Under the pieces are notes generated by a model. That model saw only the letters and a list, made by a program, of their open reading frames with translations. It was not told the origin of the DNA and made no database searches. Both the position numbers and the translations under genes were made by a program. From Dyadobacter sediminis (GTDB lineage Bacteria; Bacteroidota; Bacteroidia; Cytophagales; Spirosomataceae), in the NCBI RefSeq assembly GCF_005860765.1, contig NZ_VCEI01000011.1, positions 1,054,001 through 1,118,000 on the forward strand: a stretch of 64,000 bases of DNA, in the 5' to 3' direction. Shown here in pieces: positions 8,335 to 17,000 of the stretch. The stretch's first letter is position 1; every line of letters begins with the position of its first letter.

Positions 8335-9609
8335 ATGGATACGGACAAATTAAAAAATTACAAACAGGAAATTTACAGTCATCTGACAAACGAATTGCTG
8401 CCTTTTTGGGAAAATCGCTGTGTAGACAAGGAAAACGGCGGTTTTATTACGCATTTTGATTACAACGGAAATGACTCCGGCGAAGATGAAAAATCTTTGA
8501 TTGCACAAACCAGAACTGTTTTCACCTTTTCATCCGCACACCGGGCGGGTTACGGAGAAGGACGTTATGCAGCCATTGCAAAGCACGGCGTTGATTTTCT
8601 GATCGACAAAATGTGGGATCAGGAAAACGGCGGTTTTTACTGGCTTATGGACCGGAAAGGCAATATAAAAATAGATGAAAAAATCGTTTACGGACACAGT
8701 TTTGCCATTTACAGCCTTGCCGAATATACTCTGGCCACCGGCGATCCTCGCGGACTGGAATATGCTTCGAAGGTTTTTGACCTGCTTCAGAAACACGGCG
8801 CCGATACCTTTTACGGCGGTTATTTTGAAATGTTTTTCCGCAACTGGGAATTGAAAGGCCCAGGCCCGGCTGGCGGCGACCGCAAAACGCTGGACGCGCA
8901 CATGCATTTGATGGAAGCTTTTACAACTTTATACGAAGCCAGCGGCGAACAGGTTCATAAACGTAAATTACTGGAAATCATACAACTGCTATTGCATAAA
9001 ATCATGCACCCGCAGTATAAAACGGGTATTCCGCAGTTCTGGGCCGACTGGACGGTTGCACCGCAGATCAAGTTTGACATCATCTGGGGCTGGGACCGGT
9101 TTTCGGAAGACGGCATGAAAAGTTCGGCTGAGGATAATACCAGTTATGGCCATAATGTGGAGTTTGCATGGCTGCTGATGCACGCGCTGGATATTGCAGG
9201 CATTCCTTATGACGAATACGAAGAGCAGTTGCTGGCATCTTACAACCATGCCGTCGAACACGGAATTGACTGGGAATTTGGCGGTGTGTACGTGGAAGGC
9301 TCGCATGCAGGCGAAGTTTACGACCGGGAAAAGGAATTCTGGCAGCAGGCCGAAGTCATCATCGGCATGCTGGACGCTTACCGTGTTTATAAAGATGAAA
9401 AATACCTGAAAGCTTACAATGCAACACACCGGTTTGTTTTTGACCATATGATCCGCCACGAAGTCGGCGAATGGCTGCCGCTGCTTACGCGGCAAGGCGA
9501 ACCAATCTGGAAACATATGAGCCATTCCTGGAAAGTGAATTATCATTCGGTCAGGTCCATGATTCAGGCAATTGTACGTCTGGACAAGCTGACCGGTACA
9601 ACAGTATAA
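8335..9609 (+). CDS. N-acylglucosamine 2-epimerase family protein (cellobiose 2-epimerase-like)
   Basis: A 424-residue (alpha/alpha)6-barrel enzyme of the AGE family, which epimerises sugars at C2. Family features include WENRCVDKENGGF near the N-terminus, RTVFTFSSA, DHMWDQENGGFYW-type repeats, the LDAHMHLMEAFT helix and conserved histidines such as YGHNVEFAWLL and the C-terminal WKVNYHS. Length and the N-terminal block fit cellobiose 2-epimerase better than GlcNAc 2-epimerase (renin-binding protein). Substrate preference remains inferred. I chose the ATG at 8335 because the frame upstream to 8200 encodes low-complexity non-homologous sequence. No sugar transporter or glycosidase is adjacent. 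There is no signal peptide, so it acts in the cytoplasm. Confidence 0.85.
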   Translation: MDTDKLKNYKQEIYSHLTNELLPFWENRCVDKENGGFITHFDYNGNDSGEDEKSLIAQTRTVFTFSSAHRAGYGEGRYAAIAKHGVDFLIDKMWDQENGGFYWLMDRKGNIKIDEKIVYGHSFAIYSLAEYTLATGDPRGLEYASKVFDLLQKHGADTFYGGYFEMFFRNWELKGPGPAGGDRKTLDAHMHLMEAFTTLYEASGEQVHKRKLLEIIQLLLHKIMHPQYKTGIPQFWADWTVAPQIKFDIIWGWDRFSEDGMKSSAEDNTSYGHNVEFAWLLMHALDIAGIPYDEYEEQLLASYNHAVEHGIDWEFGGVYVEGSHAGEVYDREKEFWQQAEVIIGMLDAYRVYKDEKYLKAYNATHRFVFDHMIRHEVGEWLPLLTRQGEPIWKHMSHSWKVNYHSVRSMIQAIVRLDKLTGTTV

Positions 9610-9790
9610 CGGAAAATGGTCTGTTAAAGCTGCAATGGAGCTTTTCAAGGACTATACGGGAAAATATTTTCTCAGTCTTTTTTCCAGATGAATCTATGGA
9701 CAGTATTCAGGCGCTGGAATGATAATTTTAGAAATTCAAGTATATACGTGCTTGTAAAAGCATATTTGTTCCATTTAAAATTACATAGTC

Positions 9791-9988
9791 ATGAGTGCTT
9801 TCACCCAACAATTAAAAGGAAACTGGAATGAGCTGAAAGGAAAATTAAAGCAGCAATATGCAGATTTGACTGATGATGATCTGGCTTATGAAGAAGGAAA
9901 AGAAGACGAACTTCTTGGAAAACTTCAAAAAAGGCTGGGCAAGACCCGCGAAGAAGTAGAAACCGAATTCAGCAGCTGGTCGAAATAA
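9791..9988 (+). CDS. CsbD family stress protein
   Basis: A 65-residue hydrophilic protein with the CsbD hallmark: residues around [25 protein letters not shown], then a short acidic linker and [15 protein letters not shown]. CsbD proteins are small, abundant and induced under general stress in many bacteria; their biochemical role is unknown. It is monocistronic, with a strong Rho-independent terminator 14 bases after the stop. A clean -7 box was not found in the 181-base upstream gap. Confidence 0.92.
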   Translation: MSAFTQQLKGNWNELKGKLKQQYADLTDDDLAYEEGKEDELLGKLQKRLGKTREEVETEFSSWSK

Positions 9989-10002
9989 ACTCTTCTTTAA
10001 AT

Positions 10003-10041
10003 AACAAAAGCCCCGAAACGAAATGTTTCGGGGCTTTTGTT
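10003..10041 (+). terminator. Rho-independent terminator after csbD
   Basis: Arms 10003-10019 and 10025-10041 are perfect 17-bp reverse complements (core GCCCCGAAAC) around a 5-base loop, with a TTTTGTTGT tail. This is a strong intrinsic terminator. Confidence 0.92.
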
Positions 10042-10143
10042 GTAGTAGGAAGTTTGAAAATCAATCTTATTCATAATAAAACAATTTCTCTAAAAGCCCT
10101 AAGCTAACAGCTAACAGCTTTTAACCTAAAATTCCTCTGCATA

Positions 10144-11133
10144 ATGAACACAAATGAAATTCCGGTTGGCATTGTTGGTTTGGGATTAATGGGATGCAGC
10201 ATTGTGAGCTGTCTGCTGATTGCCGGACATCCGGTGATTGCAATTGCCCCGATCAGCGCAGATTTGCAGCATGCAGAAAAACGAATCCGGGAACATCTTG
10301 AAAATTCCGCGGAAAAAGGCATAATCCCGAACGATCCTGAATTTTACCTGAAAAACCTGATCATTACCGAAGATTATGCCATTCTCAAACCATGCAGGCT
10401 TGTCAATGAATGCACGATTGAAAATATTGACATCAAGGAATCGGTTTACAAAAAAATAGAGAAAGTCATTTCAGCGGATGCACTGCTGACCAGCAATACC
10501 TCGGCGATTCCGATCAGTAAACTGCAAAAGCTGACATCGTATCCCGAACGTTTTCTGGGCCTGCACTGGACGGAGCCAGCTCATACCACGCGTTTTCTGG
10601 AAATTATCTGTGGCGATGAAACCGACCTCAAGAACGGCGAATACCTGTATGAATTATCGCATTTGTGGGGCAAAGAACCGATCCTGGTACGAAAAGATAT
10701 TGCCGGATTTATCACCAACCGGCTTATGTACGCCATGTACCGCGAAGCCATCAGCCTGGTGGAAAACGGTTATGCGACGATTGAAGACATTGACCGTTCC
10801 TGCCGCAACAACGCAGGCTATTTCATGACTTTCGTCGGGGTTTTCCGCTGGATGGACCTGACTGGCGTTCCCGCTTATCATACGGTTATGAAAAATCTGC
10901 TTCCTACGCTGAACAACAGCACCGAAGTTCCTGAACTTATTGACAAAGTCGTCAGAGAAGGCGGAAGAGGCGTTGCCAATTCGCATGGTTTTTACGAATA
11001 TGAGCCCGGCGAAGCAGAAATGTGGGAAGAAACCTTTAAGGAATTTACGTATCAGATCAGGGAACTGGCGCTGAAATACCCGGCGGATATTGTTAAAAAA
11101 AGACTTCATGAAAAGAACAATCCAAATTCATAG
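10144..11133 (+). CDS. 3-hydroxyacyl-CoA dehydrogenase family protein
   Basis: A 329-residue NAD-dependent dehydrogenase. The N-terminal Rossmann domain has GLGLMGCS at about residues 12-19. The NECTIENIDIKESVYKKIE and TSNTSAIPISKL segments are diagnostic of FadB/Hbd-type hydroxyacyl-CoA dehydrogenases, and the histidine in GLHWTEPAHTT occupies the catalytic position. The C-terminal helical domain (RKDIAGFITNRLMYAMYREA) forms the dimer and substrate site. The usual family sequence at the histidine is HFFNP; here it is HWTEP, so the substrate may not be a normal fatty acyl-CoA. Some such homologues act on other hydroxy acids. No beta-oxidation partners are adjacent. Confidence 0.85.
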   Translation: MNTNEIPVGIVGLGLMGCSIVSCLLIAGHPVIAIAPISADLQHAEKRIREHLENSAEKGIIPNDPEFYLKNLIITEDYAILKPCRLVNECTIENIDIKESVYKKIEKVISADALLTSNTSAIPISKLQKLTSYPERFLGLHWTEPAHTTRFLEIICGDETDLKNGEYLYELSHLWGKEPILVRKDIAGFITNRLMYAMYREAISLVENGYATIEDIDRSCRNNAGYFMTFVGVFRWMDLTGVPAYHTVMKNLLPTLNNSTEVPELIDKVVREGGRGVANSHGFYEYEPGEAEMWEETFKEFTYQIRELALKYPADIVKKRLHEKNNPNS

Positions 11134-11182
11134 AACTTCATAAGTCCATTAACCGCTTTCCGATTCTTCTAAAAAATCTTTC

Positions 11183-11206
11183 AAAGTTGATGCTTGCATC
11201 AACTTT
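11183..11206 (+). terminator. Hairpin after the hydroxyacyl-CoA dehydrogenase gene
   Basis: AAAGTTGATGC (11183-11193) pairs perfectly with GCATCAACTTT (11196-11206). It lies 50 bases after the stop and is followed by an AT-rich stretch rather than a clean T-run. It is a probable terminator. Confidence 0.6.
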
Positions 11207-11341
11207 TATGCTTTGTATATATTTTGTACAGGCTGCCGTTCCCAATTCTCCAAAATCCTTCCTCCCACCTTCCTACTCCAAAAAATTCCTCATCAAAACT
11301 GTTTTAAACGCTAAAAAATGGTTCTTCTCGCAAGACTTGAT

Positions 11342-11349
11342 TAGTTTTG
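11342..11349 (+). promoter_or_regulatory. -7 box upstream of cydAB
   Basis: TAGTTTTG matches the TAnnTTTG consensus 66 bases before the cydA start. No -33 TTG at the correct distance was seen, which is common at activator-dependent promoters. The rest of the gap 11207-11415 shows nothing else recognisable. Confidence 0.4.
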
Positions 11350-11415
11350 AACATCCTAATTCCTGATCCCTGAACTGCTGCGATTAAATGATAGATAATC
11401 ATTAAACAATTCCAA

Positions 11416-12732
11416 ATGAATGATTTTATAGCTGCAAGGTCACAAATGGCACTTTCACTGGGATTTCACATTGTGTTTTCATGCATTGGAATGGTCATGC
11501 CGTTTTTCATGGCCGTTGCGCATTATATGTGGCTCAGAACGGACAAGGCCGTTTATAAAAATGTGACAAAGGCATGGAGCAAAGGCGTTGCGATTTTCTT
11601 TGCCACGGGTGCCGTTTCAGGAACAGTGCTGTCTTTTGAACTCGGGCTTTTATGGCCGGAATTCATGAAACACGCCGGCCCGATTTTCGGCATGCCGTTT
11701 TCGCTGGAAGGAACCGCATTTTTTATAGAAGCGATTGCGCTTGGCTTTTTTCTTTACGGCTGGGATCGTTTCAATAAATGGTTTCACTGGTTTACGGGCG
11801 TCATTGTGGGCGTAAGCGGACTGGCTTCCGGAATTCTGGTCGTGGCAGCCAATGCATGGATGAACAGTCCCGCCGGTTTCAATTTTGTAGACGGCAAATA
11901 CCTGAATATTGATCCCATAAAAGCCATGTTCAATGACGCATGGTTTTCGCAGGCATTGCATATGACCATTGCGGCATTTGTGGCCACGGGTTTTGCCGTT
12001 GCCGGCATTCACGCGCTCATGATCCTGAAAGGGAAGAATGTACTTTTTCACACGCGGTCTTTTCAGATCGCAGCTATTTTCGGTTGTGCGGCAGCACTTG
12101 TCCAGCCATTCAGCGGTGATATTTCGGCAAAAGATGTTGCAAAAAGGCAGCCTGCCAAGCTGGCGGCGATGGAAGCGCATTTTCATACCGAAAAATCGGC
12201 ATCGCTGATCGTCGGCGGAATTCCGGATGAGGAAAATAAAAGGGTGAATTACGCATTGAAGCTGCCGGGATTCCTCAGTTTTCTGGCACACGGCGATTTT
12301 GAATCCGAGGTAAAAGGGCTTGATCAGATTCCTGCTGAAAATCATCCGCCTGTTGCCATTACGCACTACGCTTTCCAGATTATGGTCGGAATGGGAACGG
12401 CCATGATGCTCATTTCGGCGCTGTATTTCATGGCTTTATGGAAAAAGAAAAAATGGCTTGAAAGTGAATGGCTGCTGAAATTATTTGTAGCAGCAACGCC
12501 GCTCGGGTTTATTGCCGTGGAAGCCGGCTGGACGGTGACGGAAGTCGGAAGGCAGCCGTGGATCATTAATGGAATCATGCGTACGGCGGATGCAGTAACG
12601 CCAATGCCGGGGATCGCGTACTCGTTTTATCTTTTTACGGCTGTTTACGTTTCCCTGGCCTGTGTGGTCATATTCATGCTTTACAGGCAGATCAAAATGG
12701 TTGGAAAACTGTACGACAAACCACAACTCTGA
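11416..12732 (+). CDS. cydA: Cytochrome bd-type quinol oxidase subunit I
   Basis: A 438-residue membrane subunit of cytochrome bd oxidase, which oxidises quinol and reduces oxygen to water under low oxygen or stress. The N-terminal FHIVFSC holds the haem b595-type histidine (His18). GTVLSFELGLLWPEFM and the region around LHMTIAAFVATGFAVAGIHA match the family, and HYAFQIMVGMGT carries a haem b558 methionine candidate. GRQPWI is the conserved proton/quinol-site loop. The Q-loop is short, as in the CIO-like branch rather than the long E. coli type. About nine membrane helices are expected. cydB follows after 23 bases; a CydX-like small subunit and cydCD are not present. Confidence 0.96.
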   Translation: MNDFIAARSQMALSLGFHIVFSCIGMVMPFFMAVAHYMWLRTDKAVYKNVTKAWSKGVAIFFATGAVSGTVLSFELGLLWPEFMKHAGPIFGMPFSLEGTAFFIEAIALGFFLYGWDRFNKWFHWFTGVIVGVSGLASGILVVAANAWMNSPAGFNFVDGKYLNIDPIKAMFNDAWFSQALHMTIAAFVATGFAVAGIHALMILKGKNVLFHTRSFQIAAIFGCAAALVQPFSGDISAKDVAKRQPAKLAAMEAHFHTEKSASLIVGGIPDEENKRVNYALKLPGFLSFLAHGDFESEVKGLDQIPAENHPPVAITHYAFQIMVGMGTAMMLISALYFMALWKKKKWLESEWLLKLFVAATPLGFIAVEAGWTVTEVGRQPWIINGIMRTADAVTPMPGIAYSFYLFTAVYVSLACVVIFMLYRQIKMVGKLYDKPQL

Positions 12733-12755
12733 AATTTATCCAATCCAGAAAACGC

Positions 12756-13778
12756 ATGCTTTACGTTGTTATCACTTTTCTCTGGACGTCCATTCTGCTA
12801 TATCTGCTGCTTGGCGGCGCGGATTACGGAGCCGGGATTATTGAACTTTTTACGTCCGGAAAAAACAAGGAAGTTACACGAAAGACCCTGTATTCGGCCA
12901 TCGGCCCGATTTGGGAAGCCAACCATATGTGGCTGATCATTGCCATTGTTATTCTGTTCGTCGGTTTTCCGGTTATTTATTCCACCATGTCCGTAAATCT
13001 GCATATTCCATTGACTATTATGTTATTAGGAATCATAGCAAGAGGAACTGCTTTTACATTCCGGCATTACGACGCCGTTGTTGACGACATGCAGCACATC
13101 TATAATACCATCTTCGCCATATCAAGTTTTGTAACGCCATTCTTTCTGGGCATCATTGCCGGCAGCGCCGTTTCCGGGCACATTGATCCGAACGCGGATA
13201 CGTTTCTTTCTGCATACATTTTCAGCTGGCTGCACTGGTTTGCGGTTGCGGTCGGGCTGTTTACGGTTTCAATCTGCGGATTTCTGGCATCTGTTTACCT
13301 CATCGGAGAAGCGGACGATGACCAAAGCAGGCTGCGTTTTGCACACAAGGCACAGTTTTTCAATATAGCGGCTGTTATCTGCGGGATTCTTGTCTTTATA
13401 GCCGCTTATCTGGAGAACGTTCCGCTGATGGAATGGGTATTCGGAAACTGGGTCGGCCGCATTGCCATTATTTCAGCAACGCTTTCGCTGATCTGGATGT
13501 GGTATTTGTTGTATCAGGGAAAAATAAAGTTACTGCGTGTATTGGCCGGCTTTCAGGTCACGATGATTTTACTGACCACGACTTACAGGCATTTCCCGAA
13601 TATAGTTATTCTGAAAGGCGGCGGTTATTTGTCACTGATGGAACATGCCGGACAGGAAAAAACCATGCAGTCACTGGGTCTTGCCTTGCTGATCGGCAGC
13701 GTTTTTATTCTTCCGGCCCTTTTTTATCTGATTTACAGCTTTCAGAAAAACCCGTTGAAATACAACGAACCGCATTAA
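12756..13778 (+). CDS. cydB: Cytochrome bd-type quinol oxidase subunit II
   Basis: A 340-residue polytopic membrane protein. The N-terminus (TFLWTSILLYLLLGGADYGAGIIELF) and GPIWEANHMWLI are signature segments of CydB. FRHYDAV, the TPFFLGIIAGSAVSG loop and the C-terminal TTTYRHFPN also fit. It pairs with CydA to form the bd oxidase core and does not bind haem itself in most enzymes. The stop codon overlaps the convergent DKNYY lipoprotein gene by 4 bases, leaving no room for a terminator between them. Confidence 0.95.
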   Translation: MLYVVITFLWTSILLYLLLGGADYGAGIIELFTSGKNKEVTRKTLYSAIGPIWEANHMWLIIAIVILFVGFPVIYSTMSVNLHIPLTIMLLGIIARGTAFTFRHYDAVVDDMQHIYNTIFAISSFVTPFFLGIIAGSAVSGHIDPNADTFLSAYIFSWLHWFAVAVGLFTVSICGFLASVYLIGEADDDQSRLRFAHKAQFFNIAAVICGILVFIAAYLENVPLMEWVFGNWVGRIAIISATLSLIWMWYLLYQGKIKLLRVLAGFQVTMILLTTTYRHFPNIVILKGGGYLSLMEHAGQEKTMQSLGLALLIGSVFILPALFYLIYSFQKNPLKYNEPH

Positions 13779-14608
13779 TTGAATACCAGCCGTCGTCCGT
13801 TTTTGTAAAAAGCCGCCTGATCTTTGGCATCCGCATTTTCTGTTTCAGTGACTAGCATTCTGAACGATGCAGGATTTGCACCCTTGATTGGATTTCCTTC
13901 GAAAAATACACTTTTGTTGTCCCGCGCATAGCCTTTTTCCAGCACGCTGAATGATGCTGTTTCCGCCAATTTCACCGGTATGGTGACTGGCAGAGGCTTG
14001 GCAACGTCATGCGTCTGAACTTTTGAAAAATAAATGTTCCGGGCATCTTTCGCGTATTCGTGATCCAGATTCTGAAAGGATTTTCCGTCACTTTCAGCAA
14101 TTTCCGTCTGCAGATAATATCCTCTGAACGCATCTCTGGCAAATCCGTATTCCAGCAGCCGGAAAGAACCGGCATCGCGTACGGGAAAACTTTTTCCTTC
14201 ATAAAACACCTTGCGGCTGTCTTTAGCATAATTACTTTCCAGATACGCAAATGTAAGTGCATCGGCATCGCTGATCACGGAAATACGGTTATGCCGAACC
14301 GCGTAATATTCCTGCCCTTTGCGGTAAGTATCGCAATAGTAAACATGCGCTTTGTCTCTGGCATAATGCTCGCTCAGTGCCGTAAAACTTTCCGCATCGC
14401 TGCCGGCAATCACTGCGTTCCGGTAAAATGCATGTCTGGAATCGACTGCAAAAAACGCATTGATCTCCTTTAAACTGCCATTCGGCCCGGTTTCCAGCAA
14501 CAAATCCTTGTAATACCATTGTCCGTTTTCCTTTTTATATGAAGATGAACCAGAACAACCGAAAAGAAACGACAGGAAACCCATTGTAATGATCATTTTC
14601 GACTTCAC
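13775..14608 (-). CDS. DKNYY-family lipoprotein
   Basis: A 277-residue secreted lipoprotein. The N-terminus is a signal peptide with lipobox LFGC (Cys18). The body is a run of the roughly 30-residue DKNYY-type repeat, visible as YARDKAHVYY, YAKDSRKVFYEG, FARDAFRGYYL, YAKDARNIYF and YARDNKSVFFEG, each followed by a D/G-A-x-S-F segment. Proteins with this repeat are widespread in Gram-negative bacteria and have no established function. It is expected to be anchored in the outer or inner membrane facing the periplasm. It is convergent with and overlaps cydB by 4 bases, with no evidence of a functional link. Confidence 0.85.
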   Translation of the reverse strand: MKSKMIITMGFLSFLFGCSGSSSYKKENGQWYYKDLLLETGPNGSLKEINAFFAVDSRHAFYRNAVIAGSDAESFTALSEHYARDKAHVYYCDTYRKGQEYYAVRHNRISVISDADALTFAYLESNYAKDSRKVFYEGKSFPVRDAGSFRLLEYGFARDAFRGYYLQTEIAESDGKSFQNLDHEYAKDARNIYFSKVQTHDVAKPLPVTIPVKLAETASFSVLEKGYARDNKSVFFEGNPIKGANPASFRMLVTETENADAKDQAAFYKNGRRLVFN

Positions 14609-14982
14609 AGACAGTACGATTTAGCAGAAAGGAACCATCAATAATTGTAAAAACAGGAAAGTGTAAAAGATACTTTTCAAGGCAGACTTACCATCCATGA
14701 TCCCATACTTAAACAGAAAAGCCCAATCTATTCAAGTTTTCTGAATTGTACAGACCAAAATTATCCACAGGCAGTTTTCAATTATTTTATGCTGCTGCGG
14801 CAAGCTGCATGGCTGCGGTTTTTTCTGATCTTATTTTCCCCGATCCAGTTGCTTTAACCTTAAAATAACTGCACAGAGCCACTTGCACATTAGAAAATAC
14901 CCGATTCCTGAATATTCATCTACTTTGAATCACACTTAAAAAAGGCGTCGATCCGGTGCCGCACAACAAAGCACTACAGCCC
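14609..14982. other. Intergenic region with a single DnaA-box-like site
   Basis: About 370 bases lie between divergent genes. A perfect TTATCCACA nonamer is present at 14761-14769, but no second copy or AT-rich unwinding element is near it. No TAnnTTTG box with a -33 element, small ORF or RNA gene was recognised. Confidence 0.4.
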
Positions 14983-15732
14983 ATGATTAAAGTATTAATT
15001 GTTGATGACGAATTCAGAGCGCGCAACGTGCTGCAGCATTATTTGAGCAATTATATACCGGAAGTCAGTGAAATACGGCTTGCATCTTCAGTGGAGGAAG
15101 CAAAGAACATTTTACTTTCCTTCAATCCCGGAATTATTTTTCTGGACGTCGAAATGCCGCATCAGAACGGGTTTGAACTGCTGACCACGCTTAAATCATT
15201 CACTTTCGACATCATTTTTACAACAGCGTATAACCAGTATGCCATTCAGGCCATTCGTTCCAGTGCGCTGGATTATCTCCTCAAACCTGTTGATCCCGAT
15301 GAATTAAAAGAAGCCATTTACCGCCATATGACAAAACAAGAATCTGTAAGACAGAAACGCATGCTATACGATAATCTGGTAAGCAATATTGAGAAGAAAG
15401 ACATACGGGATTTCAGGCTGGCAGTTCCGTCGAGTGAAGGCGTCTTCTTCTTTACCATCCATGAAATACTTCGTCTCGAGGCGGACCGGAACTATACGGT
15501 TATTCACCTGAAAGACAAAAGGCCGTTTGTAGCCAGCAAAACGCTCAAGCATTTTGAAGAAATGCTGGAACAGTTCAAATTTATACGCACGCATAAGTCA
15601 CACCTTGTCAATCCCGATCATATCATACGCATCAGCAACAACAATGAATTCATTATCATATCCGACGGATCGCGTGTGGAGATTTCACGCAAGAAAAAGG
15701 ATGAAGTTCAGCACCATCTGAACATTCGCTGA
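14983..15732 (+). CDS. LytTR-family response regulator
   Basis: A 249-residue two-component response regulator. The receiver domain (about 1-120) has the acidic pair at Asp8-Asp9, the phosphorylation site Asp55 in FLDVEMP, and KPVD near 106. The C-terminal LytTR DNA-binding domain (about 145-248) contains the typical ILRLEADRNYTVIHL, FIRTHKSHLVNPDHI and DGSRVEISRKKKDEV segments. The ATG at 14983 is preferred to the upstream GTG at 14956, because receiver domains start at 'IKVLIVDDE'. Its partner would be a LytS/YehU-type histidine kinase, but none is in the window, so it is an orphan here. Confidence 0.93.
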   Translation: MIKVLIVDDEFRARNVLQHYLSNYIPEVSEIRLASSVEEAKNILLSFNPGIIFLDVEMPHQNGFELLTTLKSFTFDIIFTTAYNQYAIQAIRSSALDYLLKPVDPDELKEAIYRHMTKQESVRQKRMLYDNLVSNIEKKDIRDFRLAVPSSEGVFFFTIHEILRLEADRNYTVIHLKDKRPFVASKTLKHFEEMLEQFKFIRTHKSHLVNPDHIIRISNNNEFIIISDGSRVEISRKKKDEVQHHLNIR

Positions 15733-15903
15733 TTCGTGAACAGACAATTCATTGCGCTGAACCAGGCAATTGTAACAGGCATTCACTGAATCTGCATGCG
15801 GAATGGTGCTGCCTGTTATATGCTTCTGCTGTAAACTTATTTGCTGCGTTTTGCTTTACTTTACATTCTTACGGGAAACCAGTAAAGATTTTCACTTTTT
15901 ACC

Positions 15904-16692
15904 ATGGATTTACAACTTAAGAACAAAGTAATTATAGTCACAGGCGGTGCCAAAGGAATCGGAGAAGGCATTGTGCAGGTTCTGGCTTCCGAAGGTGCGA
16001 TTCCGGTTATTGTCGGACGCAATGCAGAAGATAACCAGAAAGTTGTCGATGATCTTGCAGCAAAAGGTCTAGAATCTTTTCAGGTTGCCGCAGAACTTAC
16101 GCGGCCCGAGGAATGCCAGAATGCCGTAGCGGCAGTCATACTGGAGTACGGACGGATTGACGGCCTGGTAAACAATGCCGGCGTTAACGACGGAGTCGGG
16201 CTGGAAACAGGAGATTACCATGGCTTCATGGCATCCCTGCATAAAAATTTGGTTCATTATTATCTGATGGCGCACCATGCATTGCCGGCGCTGAAAGTTT
16301 CCAAAGGCTCCATCGTCAACATCAGTTCCAAAACGGCTGATACCGGGCAAGGCGGCACTTCGGCATATGCGGCATCCAACGGCGGACGCAATGCACTTAC
16401 GCGTGAATGGGCTGTCGAACTGCTGAAATACGGTATCCGCGTGAATGCCGTAATTGTAGCCGAATGCTGGACACCGCTTTACGAACGCTGGATTGAAACG
16501 CTTCCGGACCCGGCAGAAAAACTGCAATCCATCACTGCCAATATACCGCTGGAAAACCGGATGACGACCGCAGAGGAAATTGCCAACATGACCGCGTTTC
16601 TGCTGTCCGCCCGTTCAAGCCATACAACCGGCCAGCTTATTTACGTGGATGGCGGGTATGTCCATCTCGACCGTGCGCTGGCAAATTCCTGA
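15904..16692 (+). CDS. SDR-family oxidoreductase, L-fucose dehydrogenase-like, catalytic Lys replaced
   Basis: A 262-residue classical short-chain dehydrogenase. The cofactor motif TGGAKGIG is at 13-20, NNAG at 90-93, the catalytic Ser at about 142 (NISSK), and Tyr155. The overall sequence resembles the L-fucose dehydrogenase-like branch of SDRs (EGIVQVLASEGA, ALTREWAVELLKYGIRVNAV). The hallmark YxxxK reads YAASN, so the catalytic lysine position (159) is Asn. Lys normally lowers the Tyr pKa and holds the nicotinamide ribose, so activity may be weak, changed or lost. The frame is intact, which argues against a recent pseudogene. No adjacent fucose catabolic genes are seen. The start is the only well-placed ATG. 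Confidence 0.85.
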   Translation: MDLQLKNKVIIVTGGAKGIGEGIVQVLASEGAIPVIVGRNAEDNQKVVDDLAAKGLESFQVAAELTRPEECQNAVAAVILEYGRIDGLVNNAGVNDGVGLETGDYHGFMASLHKNLVHYYLMAHHALPALKVSKGSIVNISSKTADTGQGGTSAYAASNGGRNALTREWAVELLKYGIRVNAVIVAECWTPLYERWIETLPDPAEKLQSITANIPLENRMTTAEEIANMTAFLLSARSSHTTGQLIYVDGGYVHLDRALANS

Positions 16693-16920
16693 TCCTGAAA
16701 GAACCGGAATTTTGATGAGTCACTTTCTGGAATGACCGGCGTGATCGTTTTCGCCAGACAAAACCTGTTATTTAGCCGAAGCCAAAGGTTCCGTTCTTTC
16801 GGATTACAACACTCCATTCTACAGAACATCCGGGCGGTATTGTGCAAGCAGTATTGCCCGGCATTCATTCCTGTTTCGTAAAGTATTTCCTTTAAGTTTG
16901 AAGTTCAGCAAGAAAACCTG

Positions 16921-16949
16921 TTGAAATATTAATTACCCTCGTAATTTTG
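16921..16949 (+). promoter_or_regulatory. lepA promoter (-33/-7 Bacteroidota type)
   Basis: TTG at 16921-16923, an 18-base spacer, and TAATTTTG at 16942-16949 form a full Bacteroidota promoter. The predicted start of transcription is about 45 bases before the lepA ATG. The rest of the gap from 16693 holds no recognisable feature. Confidence 0.75.
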
Positions 16950-17000
16950 CACATGCTTTGATCCAACATCCATTCAAAGCGCCAGACAGTAATTATTTTC

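Noticed and set aside
11186..11203. FNR-like palindrome TTGAT...ATCAA upstream of cydA
   Set aside because: The spacer is six bases instead of four, and the palindrome is part of a hairpin just after the preceding gene, so a terminator is the simpler reading.
14761..14769. Perfect DnaA box TTATCCACA, possible origin
   Set aside because: It is single. Another copy at 32120-32128 is inside a coding region, and no cluster, dnaA or dnaN gene is near.
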